Origin: Gymnopus androsaceus JB14
Lineage: Eukaryota > Basidiomycota > Agaricomycetes > Agaricales > Omphalotaceae
NCBI GenBank assembly: GCA_009733575.1
Contig: ML769784.1
Coordinates: 1-52,849, forward strand
DNA length: 52,849 nt
Direction: 5' to 3'
A program made the translations under genes and the position numbers. The notes beneath the pieces were generated by a model, which worked only from the letters and a program-made list of their open reading frames with translations, had not been told where the DNA came from and searched no databases. Shown here in pieces: positions 1 to 11,600 of this stretch. Each line of letters opens with the position of its first letter. The stretch's first letter is position 1.

Positions 1-1237
1 GCCTACATATAGGGTACCGCCATACTCGTATAGTTGAGCTCAACATTTTGCACACTCAGACTGAAGCAAAATTCTTATTCTGTAAAGCTCTAGAGGTAAA
101 AAGATTCTGTTATACCGGAAAAATAACAGCCTTTGCGCATTGGCGCCCAGCCGGCCCAGCCGGGACCGCCGGGCCGAAGCGCGACCAACCTGAGTAACCG
201 GAAGGGTGTCCGAACAGGATGGCCTTCTCACTTTGGCCACTTTCCAAGTCCATTCTATCAGGAGGATAAGACTTTGGTGGAGGTCCACCATTATAATGGT
301 GGAGCAGGTTATTATAGTAGGAAGGGGGGAATGTGCAAGGACGTCGCTATCAAACGTCCACATGGCAGCTTGCAATGTGGCCCAAAGCACAATCAGCAGA
401 CACGACCACGCTGGTATAGATGGAGGCAGAGATAGAGGCCTGGAAGATATTTGCGCGTGCCACTAATCATAGAGGGGTGTTAGAACTATGACTATGTGGT
501 AGTCACAACGGTATTGTCTCATGGGATACTTTGTGAATCGTTTTCGGCGGTTGAAGGAGGACATCATAGAAGCTTCAAGCTCGACCGCCAGGGCACCTGA
601 ATGTGAGTGAGCACGGAAGCCCAAGGTCAACGGAAGGAATGCAGATCGAATCCTCCTCCCAGGCTTCAGAGTTTGATGCATGATAGCTGCTCCTATTTAC
701 GGACCAGGAGGCGCGCGCGATTGCCTCTGCAGCAAATGATTGGTGTGAATGGTAAAATAATTGAGGATATGGTGTTGAATTTGCCAAAGAAACATCGAAC
801 ATTGAAAACGATGAACAACCACTGAACCAATTTAATTCAAGTATGAAATACAGAAGCAGTACGACGTCGTAAGCTTTTGGTTTCACCGAACAGACTTTCA
901 ATAGGCCACCGTTTGACGCTGTTTGACCTCGAACTTGGATGACGTTGAATATTGAACATTGTTCCCTTGTCTAGAGTTTGAAGAAAGGTTCGTTTTGCGA
1001 TTGAAGTGGTCAGGATCGAGTTCTAGAATGCTAGTATATGAGATTGATACGAGCCCGTGATCTCACATCGAAGCGACTGAGAAGGTCAAACATGAGGGCT
1101 TCAGATTATACTATACAGTACCCTGATTCACGACAACGTTAACCACTAATAAGTACAATACTGGAATACTGAACATAAACTATAGAGAACGGCATAGCGA
1201 AATATGAGTACAACGGCGGGGAGAGCGGGCTAGAAAG
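1..1237. other. Intergenic or unassigned sequence at the left edge
   Basis: Only short overlapping open frames occur on both strands and none resembles a protein family I know. Splice-like signals are present but do not join into a convincing reading frame. The left edge may hold the end of a gene outside the window. I see no repeat, tRNA or promoter worth naming. Confidence 0.4.
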
Positions 1238-4200
1238 TCATGCAACCTGCCACTTCGGATTCCTCGTTACAAGCGCTTCCTCGTTGAAATTCCGCATCAC
1301 TCTAAACATGGTCTTGTAGGAAAAGTTATCCCCCAAGGTTTCCAAGTCAAAGGTCATCTGCCCCTCAACACGAGCCTTCACTACAGCTACACCTTCTGCC
1401 AGAAAACCAGCCATCAAAGAGTCTCGAATTGTAAGCAGCCACTGTCGAAAGGCAGCGAAGAAGGGTCGTGGAGCCGCAAGCCAAGAGTATTGATGAAGGA
1501 AAACATACTTTTCCTTATATATAAAATCATCGCCCTCAGTAAACCATTTGACGAATTCAAGCTTTTCAGCCTTGACTCCAAAACGGATCATAGTGATAAA
1601 CCAGCAAGAGGATGACATAGAACAAGGATTCCAGGTCATGACGGTAATGCAGAGGACCTGTCCAGCCAGTGCGCTGTTGCTCGTGAGCCATGTACGGTTT
1701 CGTACCGGTTCGATGACCAGATGTAGGAGCGTGGCGTTCATTGACCAAGGTAGCGAGGTCATAGTCATTCAACACCCCAAAGATTTTCTTTCCGTCACGA
1801 CGAAACATGATGTTGGCCTGGCTAACGTCGCGATGAAGAATCTGTGAATGAGTGTAAATCCAATCGTGGCCTTGGAGAGTCATATTAGAGACAAAGCAGA
1901 GAAAAAAAAGGGTGACTCACATTGTAGGATGTCGTACATGGCTTGAGCGAATTCCACTGGCGATTTCAAGTCCATGACTGGACAAAGCTCCTCCTGGATT
2001 GAGCCACGTATAATACGCTCCTCGTAGCCATCGCCAAACTTGATCTTCAACCTGTCCTGGACCGCGCTACCATCCGCGATGAACCGTCCGAGTACAATGG
2101 GTAGGTGCTTCAAGACCCACGCGTGCTCATCTACGGCCATATCAATACAGCGCTGAATAGTTTCGTGTTCGGGGACGCATCCTTTGACGGGACGACTGAT
2201 TTTCATGACCAGCTTCAGCCCGTTCCAGTCGCATTTGCCGTCCTCTCCTTTCCAGTCACAGTCGCCATCCTTGCAGCCGCAAGTCACTCTAATAACTTTG
2301 GTTCCTCTACCGTTAATACCGTTGGAGCAAAACAGTACTTTCCCTAGTCGACGCTATATAGATGCTGCCCACGAGGACTTTGTTGGACGGAATCGTTCCC
2401 TCTTTAGCAGCGGGGTCGAGATATAGTCCTGGACGTTTGAGCTGTTTGGGGTCGTACATGAACGGCGCCTGCAGATTGGGAATAATTCCGAGGGCCTCTG
2501 TTGAAAGGGCATGCATTTGTTTGATCATCTTGACGAAGAGCAGCTTCTGCTCTGGGTCTTGAAGATCGAGCACCTGCTCTGATAGTTAACATTGGGAATC
2601 TTTAAAGACAAGAACGAACTCACCTCAGATTCAACGATGAGATTGTGGTCGTAATAAACAAAGATCACTTTCGCGTCGTCGATCATCAACGTGATGACGT
2701 GAGATCTAATTACACCATACGAGAGAATGTCCCGAGCATACCCCGCGACTTGATATCTAAAAGCTTGAGGAGTGAGTGGCTGAGGCGAACGGTTCTCTTC
2801 ATTATCCAGCTTGAATTGTTTCACAGAAAAAATGGAACGACGGGAAGCTGGAAGGGATTCCAACGACTCCGACGATTCCGACAATTCTTGCTTTCAGTTT
2901 GAGTCATTGTTAGACCCTTTCGAATCGGAAGAGGGAGGTTTTGTCGAATGGATAGAGGACCCAGATGGTTCAGCAAGAGAATAGGGCTCAGAGGAATGGT
3001 ACGAATCAGGCCTCAATTCTGGCTCGGAGGAGTCATACGACTCAACGATTGGTTCATCATCGTGTTCACCAATGGAGTCTGAGTTGTTGGGACGGGTACA
3101 GGAAAGGGACCAGATACAGGATTCGAAGATATAAGAGGAGGGTTAGAGGAGAGGGCATAGTGAAGAACTGCGGTTTCCGTTGGCGTGTGGTGTAGGAGAG
3201 CAACACAAGCTGGGAGTTCAGAAGAGGTCGACTCGACTATGGGCGTGATATCGTTCGCTTCCTCGAGAATGGTTCACAGAAGAGAATGCTGCCCGAATTC
3301 CTGAACGACTTGCCATCTAAATAGTTATTGTTTACTTAGTAATCTCAAAGAATAGCGAATCAACTTACCGAACCCAATAAAATTGCCCCCGAAGAAAGTC
3401 CTGCCGCTCCCTACAGAAGCAAAGATGATTGCGAGACGGAAGAGGAGGGAAGCGGAGGTATGGGAGGCAGATTCCCAGAGGGAGGCGTGGACGGGGAGAG
3501 AGCCATACGGCGTCGAAAGGGAATCGAGGCGTGCACGGAGGAGGGAGCTGAAGAGAGGTTGTCAGCTGGAAGAGAAGAGACAGAACGTAAGGACATACAA
3601 ATGTTTACCCTTATCTAATGCTACTTTTGAGAAATCCGAGAAGAACGCCAGAGGGAGGTCTTTGTGCATGGGCCCAAAACGTGCAATGCTATCCCATGCG
3701 AGGTCGATTCTATAAAAAAGATGTCATTAGTCTCGAATTCTTCCTCGGATCAGGAACCTGAAAAACTTACCCCCACTGTTCAATGTTCACCAGTGCATGC
3801 AACATCACCGCCCTATTCTTCCTCTTGCCACTCTGAATCTTTCCAGGTTCAACGTAATTCATATGCGTTTCTCGCGGAGGCTGGGCAGGGGGAACAGGAG
3901 GATGGGTGACTTGTTTCCGATGGAAGTGATAGTGCCCGTACAAAAGGCATCTACTGCATACCAGGTACGCTCGACCTAGGTAGATAAGAGTTGGCTGAGA
4001 TGCACAGGATCAAGAAATCTGGCGTACCTTCAACGTCGGATTTGGTGTATTCAAAATCAATACTGCCCATTCCATCAGCATCTTTGGTGGGTTTTCCTCT
4101 GGTACAACGGGTTCGTTCGCTTCTTGTGCACATGGTCCTGCAGCTCCATTGGTTGATGTCGATTTTGGAGGAGGAGGATTGGCGAAGTCTAAGCAAAAGT
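1238..4200 (-). CDS. FunK1-type fungal protein kinase, frameshifted near the C-terminus
   Basis: FunK1 kinases are a basidiomycete-expanded Ser/Thr kinase group of unknown substrate. On the minus strand the exons read in family order. An N-terminal part (2884-2600) ends ...FVYYDHNLIVESE, then comes the YIASTRES region (about 2330). A glycine-rich GRGTKVIRV turn at about 2300 is followed by LVMKIS with the ATP-binding Lys. The catalytic loop HRDVSQANIMFRR lies at about 1830, then NDYDLA in the DFG position, GTKPYMAHEQ, and HDLESLFYVILLLVYHYDPFW. A GT-AG intron of about 47 nt splits DILQC from HDWIYTHSQ. After YHYDPFW the frame meets a stop, while the C-terminal continuation (EKLEFVKWF to KWQVA, stop at 1238) lies in another frame. 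This implies a one-base lesion near 1578-1584. The N-terminal exons between 2900 and 4200 are uncertain, so the start is approximate. Confidence 0.7.
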
Positions 4201-5600
4201 CAATCGACGTTAACGATCGAGTAATATGAGAGCGAACCTTTGGAAATACGCCTCAATTCTACAACATGGAAGTGGATCACGCTCCAGTAGTCAAAAACTC
4301 CCTTGAAATTACGATGATAAACGGGTTCTGCAGAAGGGTCTGGAAGGAGAGCTGAACGTTGAACGTCTTCAAAATTCGTGTCCTCTGTAGGTTACTTTGG
4401 TACTGTGATAGTAGGCTCGCGAATGCGAGTTCTTAGTAGATGCCGAAGGATATGCGCATCCTGATATATGACACTTGAATCTAGCAGAAACGATCAGTAT
4501 TTTGGTGTGTTCTGTATACTGAAAGACACGTACCTGGGCATTTGAGTTGAGTTTGGACTTGCCGACTGTTTGCAGGGTGGACGGACGAGTATGTGTGCTG
4601 CAGATAAAACGACCTGAATTTGGGTCATTTTACAGAGGAGAGATGGTGGTCGGGACGCCGGTATTTACCAGCTATCAATTCACCGAACGCGTTCAGTGAG
4701 AGGTTGGGAAACAAGTTGTAAGCGCCCTAACTCAACGGCTGTGAGAATTGTTTTTGATAAGCGCTGGAACATTTTTGCCGTCGCTCTCTATCTCTTCCTT
4801 CACTACGGCCAATCTGGGCTCTTCCTCCCCTTCTACTTCCTGGAATTCACTGAACTCGTTCGGTGGAGTAAATAATTGGGCTCGCCTGGTTATTATTACC
4901 TAGCGAGGCTTTGCAGCGCTAGGTAATTGGCTCGACAATTCATCCAAGGGGATCTCGGACGCCAAGCAGAGAGCACTCTGTAGGGGTTTTCTTGAATCCT
5001 CCACGGACATATCCCACAGCGACTGTCCATTTGACGATGCTGACGGATGCATTGGGTCCCTGACTCCATCTCCGTAAGTCAGTTTTCCGTTATGTCAATT
5101 GATTTATCTAATTCGACTCGCGAATAGGTATTGGTATCTAGACTGGAGGAGGCCTTGAATTCACAGTTTGCATAGGTCCTAAGGTGCGTAGCTTACCACC
5201 AACTGCATCCATTACTAACCATTTTTCCCAAGTATAGGCGTCCGGCCCTATTACTTACATATTCCCTTACGAGCCGTCTGCTTTCGGCGCTCGTAAACAC
5301 TCCACTGCCATTGTTCCACCCCTTGCCCGTATCCGGTCATCTGTTGTTCGGCGCCGGTACATACTTATCACCGTTCTATCGAATTTTTTAAATGTCTACA
5401 CAATGCCTAATGGACACACCAAGCAAAGTCAACGTTCAACCCCCCTCCTACGCCTTCCTCGGAACCACTCCCCCTAAAGTTGGAAACCCGGGAGGACTCG
5501 ATGCAAGTAGACTCAGCTCCGACTGGTGAAAAGAGGCAGTATGCAAGTCCACGGTATGAATATTCCTGAGATAGAGTATTTCATGTCTGATGATTTTCTA
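4201..5600. other. No supported gene
   Basis: This stretch lies between the FunK1 gene and an OrsD-like relic. It has plausible intron borders on the plus strand near 5090-5240 and a short plus frame starting ATG at 5391, but no recognisable protein. It may hold the decayed 5' part of the relic that follows. Confidence 0.35.
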
Positions 5601-5604
5601 TAGA

Positions 5605-6167
5605 TGCTGATATCACCGAGCTCGTCGTTGAACATGATGACGATGATAGTGCTGGTAAGTCTTTGTACGAAACGTTTGAAGCATATCTAATTATTTTTAG
5701 ATGACGTTTTCAAAGTAGAGGAGAAACCCATGGTTGAGGAGCTCCCTATGACCCCGGCGACACATTGGAGTTTTCGGGACAGACTGACAATGGAATATGA
5801 GCCTACCTGGTCCGGTACGGGATAATGGTGGACCCAAGTTATAAACTTAATAAAGTTATTGTGTGTAGAGTGTGGCGGAATAGCTCCGTACCACCATATT
5901 GTAGCGCACACAAAAAAATTGCACTACTCCCATTCTACATTTACGCTGCCCGAGACTCACTTCCCTGTCCCTCAAAAATTACTAGCGGCAATTGCTGCAT
6001 TAGGTGACTCGGATCCTAACCCTGACCCTCACCCTCCTGTTCCATTGGACCGACTTTTCGCTTCCATTGCTGGAGCTGAAATTGTTTTGAACGGAAGAAA
6101 GTGCACAATTGACGGTTGTACAGGGTGCATCTTCTCATTTTCAAAATGCTCCATTGTGTTTAAATGA
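5605..6167 (+). pseudogene. OrsD/DUF3505-like zinc-binding fragment
   Basis: Two GT-AG introns join three blocks: one ending DDDDSAG, one starting DVFKVEEKPMV, and one starting ECGGIAPYHHIVAHTKKLHY. The last block has a CxxC-like pair followed by two His (VAHTKKLH) and later a second Cys cluster (KCTIDGCTGC). That order resembles the first zinc-finger pair of the OrsD-like domain common in agaric genomes. The frame ends at a TGA right after the second cluster, so the fragment is about 130 residues against several hundred in intact homologues. I infer a truncated relic. The family match is from pattern only and could be wrong. Confidence 0.35.
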
Positions 6168-7096
6168 GACTAACATCTTGGTAGACTCTGGTCGTTTTTG
6201 TCTTCCTTACGCTGCTCGTCAAGTCCCGTGTGCGGATCTGGATCTGACTAGGACGCGATGAGCAGTTATAATAAAATGACGGAAATTTCCGGCGGTTTTT
6301 GTGTCTGCTCAGCGGTTACGCGGATTCATTAGATACCTAAAGTATTTAGGTAAATTACAAATTGTGGTATAGCTGGCTGGTCTGTGAATGGGCTGAACGG
6401 TTCGACCGTGTTCTGAGGTACATTGCATGATTGAGTATTCCACGCAAGGATCTAACTGCTTCATGAACAGATTAGCAAATAACGCCATCCATTGTAATTG
6501 GAATGGACCACCGAGGATTTGAGCGTCGAGTTGGCCAGTCAAGTTTCGGTGGGTCAGTTGATTAGGCGCCCGTACTGGTATTGCTGGTAAGTCTCGTATA
6601 TTGAGCCTCACCGCCAGCGCATTTTGAATGCCACTGACCTCGGATGTTTGGTGCACGTACTAGGTACCTAAATGTCCTCAAAAACGCAATCTGGCCTTTT
6701 TCGGAGTTGACATGCAAACTTTGTGAGCATTTGACTCTGCGACTGTAATAAGGTGGGGTGTTTGGTTCCATGCTACCGCATAAGTGCGCATTTGAAGCGA
6801 TGGCCTCAGGATATTATTCACAGGTAGCGGGGAACATGTAGAGCCTACATACCAAGTCTGGTGAGCTTCGGGTACGTTTCTGCAACTTTGTGGCATTTAC
6901 GATTCCGAGGCCTGTTTTTTGCCTAGGTGGACTCGTACGCTACCACGGCGAGTTCGGAGGTTGTCAATGTGGGCCATGCGGTTACCACAGAGTGCTATGG
7001 GTCCTATTCAAGGTGTGTACCCACCCTCAAGCTGGTCCGATGATTCCTGACAACTTTGTAGGCGTTACAATATTGAGTGTCGGAATTTCTGGTCTT
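6168..7096. other. No supported gene; expected kinase C-lobe is absent
   Basis: Overlapping short frames occur on both strands (for example plus 6890-7252) without family signatures. This is where the C-lobe of the minus-strand TKL kinase should lie. I searched it for a DFG codon set, an APE motif and later kinase subdomains on the minus strand and found none. Confidence 0.5.
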
Positions 7097-9019
7097 TCAC
7101 CTCAAACACGTCGCGAAACAGGCAATACTAGAGCTATCATCGAATGGAGCTGGGAAAGTGTCGGAGGGGGTCCTGGGATGCTGGTGAGTAATGGCTTTTG
7201 GACAGCCGTTTGGTGTCGCGAGTTCCGCAAAGCTAACATTGGGACTACCTAGATTTTTGAGGTGCCACTTTCGTAGGCCGGTTCCGTGGGAACTTTGAGT
7301 GCAATGTGGTAGTGGAAATTCATGTAGGTAGTAGAGAGGTGTATCTTTCAGATGTTGCAAAAAAATTTGGGAAATTTCCTTTTTTGGCAACTTTGTGCGG
7401 ATCTGCGTGCAGGCGGCGGACAGAGCATTGCCTCCGGCGCAAACAGATAGAACGTTTGCCTGAGCCACAAAGAGTGAGGTTAATCCGCAAAAAACGTAAG
7501 CATGCACGTACCCCTTTGAGATCTGCGTGTACGATATCCCTACTGTGAAGATAGGTCATACCGGCAACAACACCGTATGCCTGGAGACAGAGAGATCAGC
7601 AATGCTTCCGTAGAAGCTAACCGGTCACATACTAGATCAATCCTATTCACATTTGGATTTGCGCGCAAATACTGGCATAGATTGCCAAAACGACAGTGCT
7701 GCATTACAAGGAATGGCTACGGTGATGAGATGTTAGAGCTCAATCAATCATATAGGTAAAAGGCTTCACACCATTTCTGCCTCCAAGCAAGCACCGTATA
7801 AGGTAAGGATATTGGGATGATGTAAAGTCGTCCTGGAAGATATCAGTATCTAGTAAGAGTACGTTCATTGCGGTAGACAGCTTCGACGTACCATATTTCA
7901 ACTTCCTTGTACATCGCCTGCCAATATTGAAACCAATTGAAAGGTTGACTCGGATATGAAGTCAGCACTCACTTGTCTATCTCTCTCCGTGAGCGCCCGT
8001 GCGTCGTTAATATACATCTGTTTGATTGCGACAAGCTTTACCACTGTCGGTCAACTGATACTCCACGGAAGGACCAGATAGCACATACAGCTGCGTTCCA
8101 CTGTCCTCTAAAGACTCGTCCAAAAGAGCCCTGGCCTATAACATTTGCGGTATCAAAGTCAACCTCCAGGCTAGTGACAATCCAATCTTCCGATATTGTT
8201 TGCGGGTGGCCTTGAGACATGCGCTGCAGAGCAGTGCCTGCATTTCGAAGAAACTTGGCTTCCGGAGACTGCTCCGAACCAAGACGCTTGACACACTATT
8301 AATGATTTCACAAGGACAATTAGAAGATTGATAATTGTAGTACAAAAAATTTACTTTGTGAACTGCCACGAGGAGCTCCTCCATCCTCCTTTGCAATCCT
8401 CCATGATCCTGCAAAGCATCCAAGATACGCTGATCACTTGCTGACAATTTGTCAAGTTTGGCCACCAGCTCGGTATGATCTTGTTTGTGAGCGAGCCGCA
8501 TATCCTGCTGGAATTTATCGGCATCAGTATGTGCAATGAACTAGATCGTAATACAATATGAGTCCGAGGTGTAGAGGAAGGCCACCTCGAGTACTTACAT
8601 TCAAGACCTCGAACGTACTCGTCAATCGACTCTCAACGTCTAGGATTTGACCGTCAATATTTCCCTTATTCATCACACACCATAAGAATCCTTTCTGTTC
8701 GATTTTCTCAAGGACGTCCTTGACTGCTTGGCAGGTTCTAAGTAATAGTGATCAGCAGTGGAAGCAATGAAAGTCTGGCCTTGGCTTACTGCTGCAAGTC
8801 ATCGACTCCTCTCTGCAGAGCAGGTGATAGAGCCTCGTTTGATTCAATAGAGAGATGCTGTGCAAGCTTCTCAACAAGGTAACGACAACGATCCAGAAGA
8901 ATGCGAATTTGAGTCTTCCGCATTTCGACGCTACTATAGAGGTCATAGGCACATTTTAAAATGTTCCATGTCCCGGAGAGGACTTTTGGGAGCGTGATAG
9001 CACCAATAAGTTCGGCCAT
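7097..9019 (-). pseudogene. MLKL-like N-terminal helical domain plus TKL kinase, truncated after the catalytic loop
   Basis: The start is at 9019 (MAELIGAITLPKV). The first about 150 residues are helical with the spacing of the MLKL/Cbl-N-like four-helix domain: VEMRKTQIRILLDRCRYLVE, then an L-rich helix, then VLEKIEQKGFLW and DVESRLTSTFEVLN. A linker (KLDKLSASDQRILDAL) leads to a kinase N-lobe: IGQGSFGRVFRGQW loop, VAIKQM with the ATP Lys, KEVEIWTTLHHPNI with the helix-C Glu, and LVMQHCRFGNL as hinge. The catalytic loop follows as MTYLHSRDIVHADLKG/ANVL, split by an intron. After ANVL the frame continues with unrelated sequence to a stop at 7097 and has no DFG, APE or C-lobe. At least eight short introns fit; one is only 41 nt. 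In MLKL the helical domain permeabilises membranes when released by the kinase region; that role in fungi is inference. As it stands it cannot be an active kinase. Confidence 0.7.
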
Positions 9020-9948
9020 ACCAAGACAAGATGGAGGTCAAGGAGGAGGATAGTCATTGTAGCGTAATCAATGAGAATAGACCCACCGCCACGATAATAG
9101 ATTCCACGGGTGCAGTCAGTTTTAAGGATCATTGAAGAAAGATGTGTTTGAATCAGCCTTGGAAGAACGACTCTGATCCTTCACTTCTCCGTGCATTTGA
9201 GCTAGCCAAGAAACAAGCGCCTCAATCAAGCGCTGGAAATTGATGCGGGGCTGACGCTTCCACAGGTCTTCTCTTCCCGAACGGCGTACTATGGCTTAAC
9301 GACTTTAGTTCCTCTAAATTCCTCTCGAATCCCTCATGAATTGCCACTCTCCGCTAATTACTCCGAATTTTAACACTACGCTGTACTCATTCAGCTGGTT
9401 AGAGTGAATAATTGCTTCAATACAAAGCACTCGGATTTATGCAGGTATTTCTCTTATTATTTCAACCTTCACGCCAAATCTTCCTGAACTGTATCCCTAG
9501 ACCTAATCGTGCGCATGCACCGTCTAGACCTATACACTGCCAGGTGTGTCGAAAACCGTACCTTCGATCTTTATCTCGTTTTCACCGTTTTCATTGTCTG
9601 TTTTTGATCCAGCAATCGACCATCGAGAGCTTCCATAACTATGGCTAAGATCCACTACCATCGACAACGACCATCTTTGACGAAGGATTCAAAGCTCACA
9701 ACGATCCGTCTCTCCCACCGTTGGCCACAAGCGCTTTCTCGCCAACATAAAAACCAGGATCAAGTTATGATTCGCACAGGAATACGTTGATGCTGTCGAG
9801 TTGGTAGTACCCGCTACCAGCCGCACTTGGGTCCATCATTGTGATGCTGATACTCCTTTAATACTACCCTTCGCATTCTCACTCAATCCGGTTTTGCATT
9901 TCCGCGTCGTTTTCTCCCTCTTCACTCTCCTTTCGCCGGCAAAGGGAG
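9020..9948. other. Divergent intergenic region, shared upstream sequence of the kinase and gene A
   Basis: The stretch separates the minus-strand kinase start (9019) from the plus-strand start of gene A (9949), so it probably holds promoters for both. It is pyrimidine-rich just upstream of gene A (9900-9940). No protein-coding segment is supported. Confidence 0.45.
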
Positions 9949-11244
9949 ATGCATTCGTTTTTCATGTGAGCAGACTGTTCACCATTTATCCATCCTATCT
10001 AATTGTATCCCAGCGTTACAATCTTGGTCCTGGCGTTGGCACAACTTGCCCATTCCATAACATTTACACCAGTCACCGGGAATAACACTTCAACACCTTC
10101 AACATCATCCTCATCTTCTTTCACACTCAATTGGACTCGCGAAACCAATGAGCCATCGAATTGGGCATTAGCTCCTGTCTTTACATTTGGGGCGGGAAAT
10201 ACAGTTTTCGAATTTCAGTTCGTGTCTCATTCGAATCGGTCGTCAGGACAGATTGAGATCCCCGTCCAGTTTTCTGCGTAGGTTCATTTATCGGAATCGT
10301 TGTTCAGAATCGCGTTTCTAAATTTTTTTCCCAGAAATATTACACTGGTCACCTTCTCATATCAATTTAAGTAAGTCAGATTCCCAACGCATCAAGTGTC
10401 GAATAACTAATTAGCGCTGTCTTAGGCCTAAGAAGGGGCAGCTACAGTTCAATGGGGATTTGTTTGGCCAATTTCCGACTTTTGAGGTCATTCAGACAAG
10501 TGATTCACCGCTCCAAGTAAACCCTGGCCATCTGCCATCTATAGTTCAGAGGTAAATTTAATATTATCTTCTCTGACGACTTCTCATGTATCTATCAGTG
10601 AGTTGATGCCTGCGCAGTCCACGACTAATAAGACACCTATGATCGTCGGAATCGCAGTGGGCTCGGCGGTTTTCTTGCTTCTCATCATCGTCTTGTCCGT
10701 CATGCTTTTTTGCCGTCGACGTCGAGCTCGGAACCGTGCTGCCTTCCTACTCAAGGAGCACGAGCAGTATCGATCCATGCCCCCGAGCTTCGCCTCGTTT
10801 TCTGATGAGAGGCGTGCAAGTCACGTTTCAAACGCTTGGTCTGCTTCTTCTACAAGGGAATTGCTTATGCATCCGAATATCTCGCCTGCATTGTCTTTTC
10901 GAGCAGCGGCAGCCGTCGGCCCTCGGGAGGATGTTACCAATAAACCGGCGACCGTTATGCCCTTACCGGAATTCCCTGGAAACTCCCTTTCTCCGCAGAG
11001 ATCCTTACACGCTCTGTCACTGCCGTCTAACTCAAACCTTGCTTCGGAACGCCAGCGCGACGTCGAGCGAGCAATACAACGGTTGCAGAACAAAATGGTG
11101 AGATTGCAAGCCAACCAAGACAGGAACACCGTCGAAGGTATCGAAGACGAGGTGGGCGTCGTTCATATAAAGCTAGAGATGAAACGCATTCTGGATTCGG
11201 AGTGGGCGCTGGGATTGACTGATGAGATGCCAGCTGGATTGTAA
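9949..11244 (+). CDS. Receptor-like single-pass membrane protein A (KNH-like ectodomain, coiled-coil tail)
   Basis: Five exons fit exactly: 9949-9965, 10014-10277, 10335-10370, 10426-10551 and 10599-11244. They give 362 residues, with all introns in phase 2. The start was chosen because a 17-nt first exon completes a signal peptide, MHSFFIVTILVLALAQLAHS. The ectodomain has the family mark TLNWTRETNEPSNWAL and resembles the small beta-rich KNH/Kre9 domain. A short stalk precedes one membrane helix at about residues 162-186, then CRRRRARNR as stop-transfer. The tail of about 170 residues is Ser/Pro-rich and ends in a coiled coil (RQRDVERAIQRLQNKMVRLQ) and the C-terminal motif SEWALGLTDEMPAGL. 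It is the first of five head-to-tail paralogues. Role unknown; cell-surface sensing or wall contact is inferred from architecture. Confidence 0.85.
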
Positions 11245-11600
11245 TGTTTGTAGCGATCTACAAGAACTGAATCGAATGTCGATGCTCGGTTCCCATACCC
11301 CATTTCGTTCCATTCCGGTGTCATGATACGTCTCCGATATAGATACACTTGCATCAAACTGTACAATTATAAGCTTGGCGAAGGACTGACAACACAAGGC
11401 TGTTCGGTTGTTCAATCTCTCGATTGTTCATCAGTCACCTTAGCCACCTGATGTCAAGAACGAACGATGAAGAGAGAGGTCAACGCTCATGATGGTGGCA
11501 CCTTCTCCTTCTTCTTGAGTGCAATCGAGGTCGGGATCCTCGCCTCTTCGTTCTTTCATTCGTTCTTTTTAGCTTTTTCTTTTCGGTGCAGCAGGCTGGG

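Noticed and set aside
6390..6402. GGTTCGACC resembling a tRNA B box
   Set aside because: No A box at the right distance and no cloverleaf arms can be drawn around it.
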